Assembly: GCA_026874595.1 (NCBI GenBank)
Contig: CM049310.1
Coordinates: 18,330,058-18,394,057 of the forward strand
Reading direction: 5' to 3'
From: Sipunculus nudus
Lineage: Eukaryota > Annelida > Sipuncula > Golfingiida > Sipunculidae
DNA: 64,000 nt
Of this stretch, positions 58,401 through 64,000 are shown piece after piece. Position numbers and translations under genes: made by a program. How positions within the stretch are numbered: position 1 is the stretch's first letter; the number at the start of each line of letters is the position of its first letter. A model generated the notes under the pieces. That model was given only the letters and a program-made list of their open reading frames with translations, had not been told where the DNA came from and searched no databases.

Positions 58401-60803
58401 TCTGACCTTTCCTGGCTGCCCAGTGTCCATTTGTGCGTCTGTTTTCACACATAAACCCACGTATCTCGGGAACCGTTTGACCAATCAGGCTATGCGTCTT
58501 TGATGGTATTCTCATTTACAAGACAGGTGGTGCCACCTACATTGATTTTTGTATGCGCCTGCTTATTTCTACAGAGGAATTTGACACATCAGCCTAAAAT
58601 TGGGCATGTTTATACATATCCAGTAGCTTTATAGTGTACAAGACTGGTGGCGCCACCTACAATAATTTTTGCACAGTGTATGTCCCTGCTTATTTCACAG
58701 GAGGGGTTTGACATATCAGTCTGACATTGGGCAAATGTATATATCTCTTTGTTGTATATAAGACTGGTGGTGCCAGCTACAATCATTGTATCTGCCAAAA
58801 CAGAGTTTTGCGGATACTATGTTTTAAGTCGGACGCCGACGCTGCTGCCATCTCCTCCATAACCACTTGGCAGAATTTTTTAAAATTCGGAATTATGATC
58901 AGTCACATGTGAACTGCTGCGCCCTCATTTTTGGTTGACCTCTGACCTTTCCTCTCTGACTGTGTCCATTTGTGCGTCTGTTTCCACACATAAACCCACA
59001 TATCTCGGGAACCGTTTGACCGATAAGACTAAAGATTTTGCACAAATGTAGCCCTTTGATAGCTTTATAACATACACTAAAAATGGTGGCGCCACCTGCA
59101 ACCATTTTTGCACAGCATCCATCTGTTCATCTGCCTTGGAATAATATCATTCATATCTCAGCAGTGGTTTGACTTTTCCACCTGAAATTTTGCAGGTTTA
59201 TAAATCCTGGACAGCTTTCTCGATTTTATGATAGGTGGTGCCACCTACATTCAGGTTTACTCTGCAGTCATCTAAGCTCATATCTCGGGAACCATTTGAC
59301 CGATCTGGCCAGAATTTTGCATGTGTATAGATCTCACATAGCTCTTCATCATAGGCAAAACTGGTGGCACCACCTGCAACCATTTATGCACAGCGTTCAT
59401 CTGTTCATCTGCCTTGGGATAAAATCACTCATATCTCAGCAGTGGTTTGACTTTTCCACCTGAAATTTTGCAGGTTTATACATCCTGGACAGCTCTCTTG
59501 ATTTTATGACAGGTGGCGCCACCTACATTCAGGTTTACTCTGCAGACATCCAAGCTCATATCTCAGGAACCGTTTGACCGATTGGGCCAAAATTTTGCTT
59601 GTGTATAGATCTCACATAGCTCTTCATCATAGGCAAAACTGGTGGCGCCACCTGCAACCACTTATGCACAGCGTCCATCTGTTCATCTGCCTTGGGATAA
59701 AATCACTCATATCTCAGCAGTGGTTTTACTTATCCACCTGAAATTTTGCAGGTTTATACATCCTGGACAATTTTCTTGATTTTATGACAGGTGGCACCAC
59801 CTTCATTCACGTTTAAGCTGCAGACATCCATGCTAATATGCAACACACCTCACTCTATTCCCCTTGCCACTTAATTCATGCCTCACTTCACCCGTCCCAC
59901 TCTGTGATTTCTGTGGATACACATAGTCGCTTGTCGACTACCCATATTCTGGTTTTAAAATGTCCTGGTCTGAAACTTGCAGGTTGGAAATGTCCATTTT
60001 GCTGAAATCATAATGACTAAGGTAGATATGCAGGACTTAAAAGGTTCAATATTAAATTTTAAAAAATAAACCTCCATTCATACTCCTAAACTTTGCACAG
60101 GTTCGCATTAGGCCTGTAGGCCTTGTTTTTAATTGCCTTGTACCAATATAATTTAATTGGCAGGGGTGATGTTCTTATTTGTCTGTTTCAACACAATATT
60201 TTTAAAAAATTCTCAACAAATTTGATGAAGTTTAGTGGAACATTTATGTGACATATAACAGTTGATAAAATATCTAGATGACACAGTATTATCTTGGGGT
60301 GGCTCTGTAAACAGGTCCAGGCACTGATGAAGGTATACATTCTTTAAGTGGTCAAAACTTCCAGGTTTTTCTTCAGTATTCACTGATGTCTTCATCCTCA
60401 TTAAGTAGGACTCATCATCAACTCACACACCATGGACCTATAATGCTTAAATAGCATTTGAACAAACTTAAATATAATCGATGTGTGTCAGTTATTGTTA
60501 ATGTTAGTTATTGCTGTTTTTCACAAGTTTTCATACATCTTCAACTTTTAATCTTACAGCCTGCCAGCCAATGTGGGATCAGTACCTGCAACAACTGGAG
60601 GAGCATCAGCTGTGTCTGGTCCAGCAAGCTTTGCAGCACCAGCAAGCATGCCATTCCAGCCTCCCCCCTCTGGAGCTCCCCAGGAACTCCCACAGCAACA
60701 TATGGCGCCACCGCAAAATGGGTTCATGGGTCAACCGCAAAGTCTGCCCTCATTCAACCCCATGCAACAACAACCCCCGCCCCAACAACAGTTACTGTTA
60801 TGA
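10907..60803 (+). CDS. STAM: STAM, signal-transducing adaptor molecule (ESCRT-0), 14 exons, 5' end outside window
   Basis: Spliced gene encoding 506 residues plus stop. STAM pairs with HRS/HGS to form ESCRT-0 on the cytosolic face of early endosomes; it binds ubiquitinated cargo through VHS and UIM and recruits the deubiquitinases USP8 and AMSH through SH3 (family knowledge). Seen here, numbering from the first complete codon: VHS remainder 1-107, linker with UIM about 128-150, SH3 about 173-227 (ALYDF, NWWKG, PANFV), GAT/coiled coil about 262-335, Pro/Gln-rich tail 336-506. All 14 exons join in frame with GT-AG borders; intron phases in order are 2,0,0,2,0,1,0,2,1,0,1,2,0,2. With about 45 missing N-terminal residues the protein would be near 550 aa, close to vertebrate STAM. 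Missing: the start codon, the N-terminal VHS helices and the promoter. I saw no competing family; STAM1 and STAM2 are vertebrate duplicates, so plain STAM is used. Confidence 0.95.
10983..12212. other. STAM intron, no recognised element
   Basis: Begins with the GTGAGT donor. The short ORFs at 10977-11252 (minus) and 11458-11676 (plus) show no domain. No repeat family recognised. Confidence 0.5.
12213..14858 (+). mobile_element. A-family element, older long copy (about 2.6 kb)
   Basis: The 5' end is a near-palindromic hairpin (CTCAGCTGACT / AGTCATCTGAG) followed by a (GTCC)n tract at about 12260-12290. Two internal modules about 680 bp apart share a block beginning 'catacagttagatgtc' (12346 and 13028). 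The 3' end has CAGCTGAGC, the complement of the 5' GCTCAGCTG, then the palindrome GACCCATGGGTC, then CCTTGTT. No protein-coding capacity. It is visibly more diverged than the copies at 34276 and 54254. Confidence 0.8.
14859..15918. other. STAM intron, no recognised element
   Basis: AT-rich. A diverged GCAGGTGCTGCCACCTG at about 15627-15643 recalls the B-family palindrome but has no clear element around it. Confidence 0.45.
15925..16097. mobile_element. Short TIR-like repeat (GTGGTC/GACCAC-rich)
   Basis: It starts 'agtagaacccca' with GACCAC and ends with GTGGTCAC and 'attccactgt', so the two ends are roughly complementary. Inside it repeats GTGGTCAT/GGGGTGGTTG. It looks like a decayed miniature inverted-repeat element. 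Target duplications are not evident. Confidence 0.45.
16098..18180. other. STAM intron, mostly unrecognised
   Basis: At 16118-16131 there is TAGGTGCTGCCACCTA, a B-like palindrome. From about 16500 a 'accatatttccttgatcaga' start and a GCGGGAGCTAGATTTGCGC block suggest an old DNA-transposon fragment whose other end I could not find. Nothing else recognised. Confidence 0.35.
18181..20410 (+). mobile_element. E-family repeat, interrupted by a TIR element at 18735-19816
   Basis: It starts GCAAACCTGTGAGC, like GCGAACCTGTGAGC at 57436. The interior has tandem blocks with 'gctagcatcacc' (18266, 18548, 18697, 20098) and a diverged CACCACCTGCATCA segment at the position where B elements carry GGTGGCGCCACC, so E and B cores look distantly related. 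The block broken at 18735 resumes at 19817 in register. I could not find a 3' end comparable to that at 60095-60127. Confidence 0.55.
18735..19816. mobile_element. Non-autonomous TIR DNA transposon, about 1.08 kb, nested in E repeat
   Basis: Terminal inverted repeats of about 26 bp: the left end reads ATACCGTATTTATTC then ATTTGGCGA, and the complement of the right end reads ATACTGTATTTATTC then ATTTGGCGA, with about three mismatches. The interior is richer in CpG than its surroundings. A 66-codon ORF at 18996-19196 shows no transposase motif, so mobility would need a partner in trans. Confidence 0.75.
20738..20905 (+). mobile_element. SINE-family copy, 3'-part conserved
   Basis: After a 'ggttttctccgggttctccgg' type GC-rich head, the 3' half (CCAACATCTGTG, ATCCATGTAAAATAAA, CAAAGTTTA) aligns with the SINE at 22452-22617. 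The tRNA-like promoter region is not clear in this copy. Confidence 0.55.
21078..21295 (+). repeat. H-family repeat with ACAGACAAACAAACC tail
   Basis: It contains 'caaagtttcatgaaaatcat', 'cagtagtttttgcat' and an ACAGACAAACAAACC/ACAGACAG stretch, ending near 'atccttgacagaagtag'. A sister copy ends at about 44690 (acagacaaacaaatagacag...cctgggcagaggtaac). It looks like a shared 3' end of a dispersed element; class unknown. Confidence 0.45.
21296..22334. other. STAM intron, nothing recognised
   Basis: AT-rich unique-looking sequence without exon, RNA gene or tandem array. Confidence 0.5.
22335..22451. repeat. (AT)n/(GTAT) microsatellite
   Basis: AAT repeats pass into a long AT dinucleotide run with a few G or C interruptions. 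It is directly abutted by the SINE at 22452. Confidence 0.95.
22452..22617 (+). mobile_element. tRNA-derived SINE
   Basis: An A-box-like CAGTCGAGTGG at 22460-22470 and a B-box-like AGTTTGATTCC at 22503-22513 are spaced as in a tRNA promoter. The following 3' half is shared with the copy at 20738 and ends in a 'ttaaataaatcaag' tail. Folding into a complete tRNA is not evident, so a SINE rather than a tRNA gene is called. Confidence 0.65.
22618..24268. other. STAM intron, mostly unrecognised; small ORF at 23012-23320
   Basis: A 102-codon frame at 23012-23320 opens right after a TGA, has no ATG start and encodes a Cys/Arg-rich sequence with no recognised domain. I treat it as unproven. The rest shows nothing recognisable. 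Confidence 0.35.
24269..24840. mobile_element. TIR element with GTACCT repeat arrays (572 bp)
   Basis: The ends are inverted repeats: the left has TTATAATCAG then GGGGCCAGGTAC, the right GTACCTGGCCCC then CTGATTATAA; over about 26 bp only two positions differ. Both flanks of the interior are tandem GTACCTGTACCT with palindromic GTACCTAGGTAC centres (24294-24430 and 24686-24815) around an AT-rich middle. No ORF. Confidence 0.75.
25155..25640 (+). mobile_element. Truncated A-family copy fused to a B-like block
   Basis: From 25170 it carries the diverged A start (CAGCTTCTTTTAAGTCAGCTGAGCTATAG region) and the 'gttagatgtccc' block. From about 25480 it changes to a B/E-like segment ending with CAGGTGGCACCACCTAC at 25610-25626. 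No 3' A end is present. Confidence 0.5.
25691..26629. mobile_element. Probable non-autonomous TIR element with CCGG-rich ends
   Basis: The left end GCCTCGAATTT and the complement of the right end, GCCTTGAATTT, form a short inverted repeat. The left interior has ACCGGCAA/TGCCGGT stem words, the right interior repeated 'gacaggcagc'. The middle has more CpG than neighbours. No transposase ORF seen. Borders are approximate. Confidence 0.45.
26743..26759. repeat. Poly(G) run
   Basis: A run of 17 G with another of 8 G at 26723-26730 just upstream. Confidence 0.9.
26960..27578 (+). repeat. Decayed repeat with a B-family 3' end
   Basis: A (CTGT)n tract at 27054-27068 and diverged blocks precede 'ttcagtggatacacatt' and TACCCATATTCTAGTTT at 27538-27578, which match the B 3' tail. 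The hairpin GTAGTCG/CGACTAC is largely lost. The 5' end cannot be fixed. Confidence 0.45.
27989..28090 (+). CDS. STAM: STAM exon: VHS domain, [10 protein letters not shown] segment; its 3' end seeds a satellite
   Basis: Residues 26-59, phase 0 at both ends, acceptor TTCCACAG, donor AAAG|GTACGT. It encodes [20 protein letters not shown] and TLINGAK, matching the VHS helices after MQALT. The last part of the exon (about 28051-28090) and the donor recur about 14 more times downstream in a 76-bp tandem array. The first copy at 28090 is taken as the true donor because the protein continues in frame to AHPKV at 29831. Confidence 0.95.
28060..29195 (+). repeat. 76-bp satellite derived from the STAM exon end and splice donor, about 15 units
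   Basis: Each unit holds a copy of the last bases of the 27989-28090 exon (ACACTAATCAACGGAGCAAAG), a donor-like GTACGTTGGTCAC, then 'aaggttatactcacacaaat' and 'tacacagcagtgtcct'. The first unit is the real exon end. A three-unit, 228-bp higher-order period is visible in part of the array. About nine units keep AAAG|GTA; the rest have AAA(A)|GTA or GTT. The unit is free of stops across its three frames for most of the array, which explains the long spurious ORF at 28292-29257. Confidence 0.9.
29196..29830. other. STAM intron remainder
   Basis: AT-rich, ending in the acceptor TTATGTTTCAG. Nothing else recognised. Confidence 0.6.
29831..29913 (+). CDS. STAM: STAM exon: VHS domain, AHPKV segment
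   Basis: Residues 60-86 plus two bases of codon 87. Acceptor TTTCAG, donor AA|GTAAGT. It encodes [16 protein letters not shown] and EFKSDPAL, a late VHS helix. It starts in phase 0 and ends in phase 2. Confidence 0.94.
29930..31560. other. CpG-retaining segment in STAM intron, probable transposon insertion
   Basis: The segment is clearly richer in CG dinucleotides than flanking introns (for example around 30830-30910, 31020-31300 and 31440-31470, including GGCGCGCC at 30836-30843). It starts with 'ggcgaaaatttgctcgccag' and a GGCGAAAGTG block; related 'gtggctaaa' words occur at 37150-37215. No convincing ORF or terminal repeats found. An internal promoter or CpG island is the alternative. Confidence 0.35.
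31842..34275 (+). mobile_element. Element with A-family ends and F-type (GGTCA) interior
   Basis: The 5' end carries TTAGCTCAGCTGACT and a (GTCC/GTCTG)n tract. The interior 32100-32640 is a tandem array of about 145-bp blocks with 'gaggtcaaaggtcaaggtca'-type runs and 'cctaccaacaggggaag'. The 3' end is CAGCTGAGCGTCATGACCC then ATGGGTCACTTGTT, directly touching the next A element. No gene; short ORFs reflect the repeats. Confidence 0.7.
34276..36883 (+). mobile_element. A-family element, recent long copy (2.6 kb)
   Basis: Complete from TAGCTCAGCTGACT, through (GTCC)n at about 34333-34375 and two homologous internal modules, to CAGCTGAGTGTCG, the partly decayed palindrome and CCCTTGTT. It is nearly identical along its length to 54254-56850, in the same orientation. 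Non-coding. Confidence 0.85.
36884..37810. other. STAM intron with a small 'gtggctaaa' repeat
   Basis: At 37150-37215 'tgtggctaaa' and its complement 'ttagccac' face each other, a small inverted-repeat fragment related to the start of the 29930 segment. 37270-37460 resembles 27040-27190 (GTCTG tract plus 'aaatccac'). The acceptor CTTGTAG closes the intron. Confidence 0.4.
37811..37871 (+). CDS. STAM: STAM exon: end of VHS domain
   Basis: Residues 87-107. Acceptor CTTGTAG, donor TCA|GTGAGT. It encodes [16 protein letters not shown], the last VHS helix (LISAMIKNLKEQG in vertebrates). The first base completes codon 87; the exon ends in phase 0. Confidence 0.92.
38296..38377 (+). CDS. STAM: STAM exon: VHS-UIM linker
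   Basis: Residues 108-134 plus the first base of codon 135. Acceptor TTTCCTCAG, donor AAAG|GTACAC. The low-complexity linker [18 protein letters not shown] is followed by QQEADDIAK, the acidic start of the ubiquitin-interacting motif. Start phase 0, end phase 1. Confidence 0.92.
39176..39288 (+). CDS. STAM: STAM exon: ubiquitin-interacting motif
   Basis: Residues 135-172. Acceptor CTTTTTCAG, donor AAG|GTGAGT. Joined to the previous exon it gives [16 protein letters not shown], a canonical UIM with the conserved Ala and Ser; the intron splits the motif. SLYPSF and a polar linker follow. It ends in phase 0 just before the SH3 exon. Confidence 0.94.
39712..42384 (+). repeat. 48-bp minisatellite, direct arm, about 56 copies
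   Basis: Units of 48 bp begin GTCCTGTCTGTCATGTTTGA and continue through 'gaatcaaggtgtaccca'. Most are identical or differ at one of a few sites (TTTATTT/TTCATTT, GTACCC/GTTCCC, GTCATG/GTAATG). The first five copies carry TTTAACTG where later ones have TTTATCTG. Because 48 is divisible by three, two frames stay open for long distances (824 codons at 39920-42394); this is not a gene. Confidence 0.97.
42385..42716 (-). repeat. 48-bp minisatellite, inverted arm, about 7 copies
   Basis: Immediately after the direct arm the same unit appears as its complement (ATAAATGGGTACACCTTGAT and so on). The two copies nearest the junction have the TTTATCTG variant, the outer ones TTTAACTG, mirroring the left edge of the direct arm. 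The sixth copy is interrupted near 42660-42680. Confidence 0.95.
42863..42948 (+). CDS. STAM: STAM exon: SH3 domain, first half
   Basis: Residues 173-200 plus two bases of codon 201. Acceptor TTTTTTCCAG, donor AA|GTGAGT. It encodes [20 protein letters not shown], with the ALYDF ligand-binding motif and RT loop. Start phase 0, end phase 2. It lies only 147 bp beyond the 48-bp minisatellite. Confidence 0.96.
43827..43921 (+). CDS. STAM: STAM exon: SH3 domain, second half
   Basis: Residues 201-232 plus the first base of codon 233. Acceptor TTCATTGTAG, donor A|GTAAGT. It encodes NANWWKG (conserved Trp pair), [10 protein letters not shown] (the conserved Pro/Asn/Phe surface) and TADLSEEPE. Start phase 2, end phase 1. 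Confidence 0.96.
44262..44353 (+). CDS. STAM: STAM exon: post-SH3 charged linker
   Basis: Residues 233-263. Acceptor TTGTTTGTAG, donor GAG|GTATGT. It encodes the Lys/Glu-rich [16 protein letters not shown] followed by EPEVFEIDE-like acidic sequence leading into the GAT/coiled coil. Start phase 1, end phase 0. Confidence 0.93.
44500..44692 (+). repeat. H-family repeat, second copy
   Basis: It ends with ACAGACAAACAAATAGACAG and 'aacctgggcagaggtaac', comparable with 21215-21280. The 5' limit is uncertain. Confidence 0.4.
44823..44913 (+). CDS. STAM: STAM exon: GAT/coiled-coil core, first helix
   Basis: Residues 264-293 plus the first base of codon 294. Acceptor ATGTTTAAACAG, donor G|GTGAGA. 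It encodes [20 protein letters not shown] and [10 protein letters not shown]. The IDKxLxxIQNADPT block is characteristic of the STAM HRS-binding core. Start phase 0, end phase 1. Confidence 0.94.
45186..46502 (+). mobile_element. Element with A-family ends and F-type interior, second copy
   Basis: It starts TTAGCTCAGCTGACTG, with a (GTCC) tract near 45230. An exact B-type palindrome GGTGGCGCCACC occurs at about 45517. Tandem GGTCA blocks span 45840-46440. It ends CAGCTGAGCGTTGAGACCCC then TGGGTCCCTAGTT. Confidence 0.6.
46503..47511 (+). mobile_element. 5'-truncated A-family copy containing poly(C) tracts
   Basis: It begins inside the A interior ('gagtactgtggatttaattt', compare 12825) and ends CAGCTTAGCGATGTGACCC then ATGGGTCCCTTGT. 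C runs at 46804-46821 and 46905-46917, each with 'gatgaatctta'-type flanks, suggest an inserted duplicated piece. Confidence 0.55.
47786..47840 (+). CDS. STAM: STAM exon: GAT/coiled-coil core, second helix
   Basis: Residues 294-311 plus two bases of codon 312. Acceptor TTTCTTTCAG, donor AG|GTCAGT. It encodes [18 protein letters not shown]. At 55 bp it is the shortest exon here. Start phase 1, end phase 2. Confidence 0.93.
47841..48283. other. STAM intron, nothing recognised
   Basis: Begins with the GTCAGT donor; no repeat identified up to the A element. Confidence 0.5.
48284..50159 (+). mobile_element. A-family element, shorter copy with one internal module
   Basis: A standard 5' end (TAGCTCGGCTGACT, hairpin, GTCC tract) and 3' end (GCTGAGCGCCG, GACCCATGGGTC, CCTTGTT). 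Only one 'ccattagatgtccccaaaatc' module is present, and the right half is unlike the long copies. Contains a C run at 49125-49135. Confidence 0.75.
50392..50569 (+). CDS. STAM: STAM exon: end of coiled coil and start of Pro/Gln tail
   Basis: Residues 312-371. Acceptor CTGTTACAG, donor CAG|GTTTCT. The first base completes Arg312 to give [11 protein letters not shown], then [15 protein letters not shown], the final helix of the STAM core, then a Gln/Pro-rich stretch (SQQP, QQPPPAQ). It ends in phase 0. The ORF stays open past the donor, so a retained-intron form would add about 21 residues and stop at 50633-50635. Confidence 0.94.
50888..51655 (+). mobile_element. B-prime element: B-like 5' hairpin with F-type tandem interior
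   Basis: The start TGTATCCCC..GGGGATACTATGTTTT folds like the B hairpin, with altered but paired stem bases, followed by (CCG)n at about 50934-50949. The interior is a roughly 290-bp tandem repeat ('aggagccatctgtccaaaa' at 51002, 51291 and 51585) with GGTCA runs. The B 3' end is absent, so the copy is 3'-truncated. Confidence 0.6.
51929..52036. mobile_element. 108-bp miniature inverted-repeat element with poly(C) core
   Basis: The left end CAGGGGCAGATCCA and the complement of the right end, CAGTGGCAGATCCA, differ at one base. The centre contains a 20-C run (51990-52009). CAG/CTG termini would fit several DNA-transposon superfamilies, but no target duplication is visible. Confidence 0.65.
52037..53692. 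other. STAM intron, nothing recognised
   Basis: AT-rich sequence without recognisable element, exon or RNA gene. Confidence 0.5.
53693..54165 (+). pseudogene. Decayed LINE reverse-transcriptase C-terminal fragment
   Basis: Translation shows [15 protein letters not shown] and NCAAH, then after a frameshift [43 protein letters not shown] and [10 protein letters not shown]. This string of motifs (HWLP, VFKA..G..P.YL.DL, LWN.LP) is typical of the end of ORF2 in CR1/L2-type LINEs. From 53821 to the TGA at 54163-54165 one frame runs through with only two stops, both TAA; the N-terminal piece is in another frame with more stops. The 5' part of the element is absent, as expected for a 5'-truncated LINE. 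Class inferred from memory of the motifs. Confidence 0.8.
54254..56850 (+). mobile_element. A-family element, recent long copy, near-twin of 34276-36883
   Basis: Same ends, (GTCC)n tract, two internal modules and same small indels as the 34276 copy. It inserted a little downstream of the LINE remnant. Non-coding; the small ORFs on each strand match those of the twin and are repeat-derived. Confidence 0.85.
56851..57204. other. STAM intron end before the proline-rich exon
   Basis: Unique-looking AT-rich sequence ending in the TTTTTGTACCTTCAG acceptor. Confidence 0.6.
57205..57368 (+). CDS. STAM: STAM exon: proline-rich C-terminal region
   Basis: Residues 372-425 plus two bases of codon 426. 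Acceptor TTTTTGTACCTTCAG, donor AG|GTGTGT. It encodes [32 protein letters not shown] and VVQGQYGPA, a disordered Pro/Gln-rich tail of the kind that ends STAM proteins. Start phase 0, end phase 2. The opening Met is internal, not a start. Confidence 0.92.
58210..58274. repeat. Palindrome cluster, six TCTAGA sites in about 65 bp
   Basis: GTGTCTAGAC and GTCTAGACGTCTAGAC words follow one another with 'acaatg', 'acagcg' and 'acagtg' spacers. The stretch is self-complementary in several registers and could extrude hairpins. Confidence 0.9.
58787..59954 (+). mobile_element. B-family element, copy 3
   Basis: 5' hairpin TGTATCTGCCAAAAC...GTTTTGCGGATA, a degraded CCG tract (about 58834-58850), tandem core with GGTGGCGCCACC palindromes (for example at 59087, 59513 and 59640) and the 3' tail TAGTCGCTTGTCGACTA then CCCATATTCTGGTT. 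Non-coding. Confidence 0.75.
60128..60559. other. STAM last intron, 3' part
   Basis: AT-rich, no element recognised; ends in the acceptor TTAATCTTACAG. Confidence 0.6.
60560..60803 (+). CDS. STAM: STAM last coding exon: Pro/Gln-rich C terminus and stop
   Basis: Residues 426-506 and TGA at 60801-60803. Acceptor TTTTAATCTTACAG. It encodes [14 protein letters not shown], then [16 protein letters not shown] and a Gln-rich end, [13 protein letters not shown] see no tyrosine-based ITAM like the one described for vertebrate STAM1. Confidence 0.93.
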
Positions 60804-61055
60804 TAGTATAACAGGATTGTGATGTCATAGTTCACTCTGTATGTACCTCGTGTTGCTGGGCACTGTAGTACACATGCAGTCAGACCTCAGTTGTCTTGCA
60901 TTATTGTCTGTCATTGTGCACTATATGAGAAATGGTAACGCTTATGCACAAAGTTACAAAATGATCATTTGTACATATAAACATAAAGGGAATTTGTGTA
61001 TATGATGATATAAAACCCAGCTGACACAAAAATAAAGCATAGAACCCACTTCTGC
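60804..61055 (+). terminator. STAM: STAM 3' UTR with poly(A) signal AATAAA at 61031-61036
   Basis: The first AATAAA after the STAM stop is at 61031-61036, giving a 3' UTR of roughly 250 bp if it is used. The cleavage site, about 10-30 bp further on, cannot be fixed by eye. Another AATAAA lies near 61700 and could give a longer form. Confidence 0.6.

Positions 61056-64000
<2,945 letters not shown>

Larger units (their letters stand above)
57436..60127 (+). mobile_element. E-family composite element containing a B element
   Basis: The 5' GCGAACCTGTG (57436-57446) and 3' CACAGGTTCGC (60096-60106) are exact complements. The 3' copy is followed by AGGCCTGTAGGCCT and TTGTT. The interior has E blocks ('gctagcatcacc' at 57517), a diverged B-type segment (58370-58785), and then the complete B element 58787-59954. 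The outer element is probably a host for the inner ones. Confidence 0.6.

Overview
The window is eukaryotic, AT-rich and intron-dominated. It carries one recognisable protein-coding gene on the + strand: STAM, the signal-transducing adaptor molecule of the ESCRT-0 complex. Fourteen coding exons (10907-60803) splice in frame with GT-AG borders into the last 506 residues, ending at TGA 60801-60803. They encode most of the VHS domain, a UIM, an SH3 domain, a GAT/coiled-coil core and a Pro/Gln-rich tail. The first VHS residues (about 45) must lie on one or two exons upstream of the window, so bases 1-10906 are probably the 3' part of an early intron. Exon order, domain order and length match animal STAM. 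The dispersed repeats (TAGCTCAGCTGACT starts followed by GTCC/GTCTGT tracts, and TATCCGCC hairpin starts) resemble those I associate with marine molluscs, especially bivalves. That placement is an inference.

Layout. 1-10906: two B-family repeats (815-2523, 4627-6539), GGTCA-rich repeat fragments, and an unexplained 9122-9808 ORF whose stop codon lies inside an AATAAA. 10907-10982: first exon in the window. 10983-27988: a 17-kb intron with an A-family element, an E-family element carrying a nested TIR element, two SINEs of one family, a GTACCT-rich TIR element and other TIR-like repeats. 27989-28090: an exon whose 3' end and splice donor have been amplified into a 76-bp satellite filling most of the next intron. 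29831-39288: VHS-end and UIM exons, with a head-to-tail pair of A-ended elements between them. 39712-42716: a 48-bp minisatellite that reverses orientation at about 42384. 42863-50569: SH3 and GAT exons. 50570-60559: further repeats, a decayed LINE, and a recent A copy almost identical to the one at 34276. 60560-61036: last coding exon, 3' UTR and poly(A) signal. From there to 64000 I see no gene.

The main novelty is in the repeats. Families A, B and E have unrelated sequences but the same plan: a 5' inverted repeat, its complement about 20-35 bp before the 3' end, then a palindrome or hairpin, then a tail ending in TT. This resembles Helentron-associated non-autonomous elements. Every asymmetric copy I could orient points the same way as STAM. 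The exon-derived donor satellite and the palindromic minisatellite are both inside STAM introns and could affect its splicing and stability. All coordinates and comparisons were read by eye; no alignment or database search was run.
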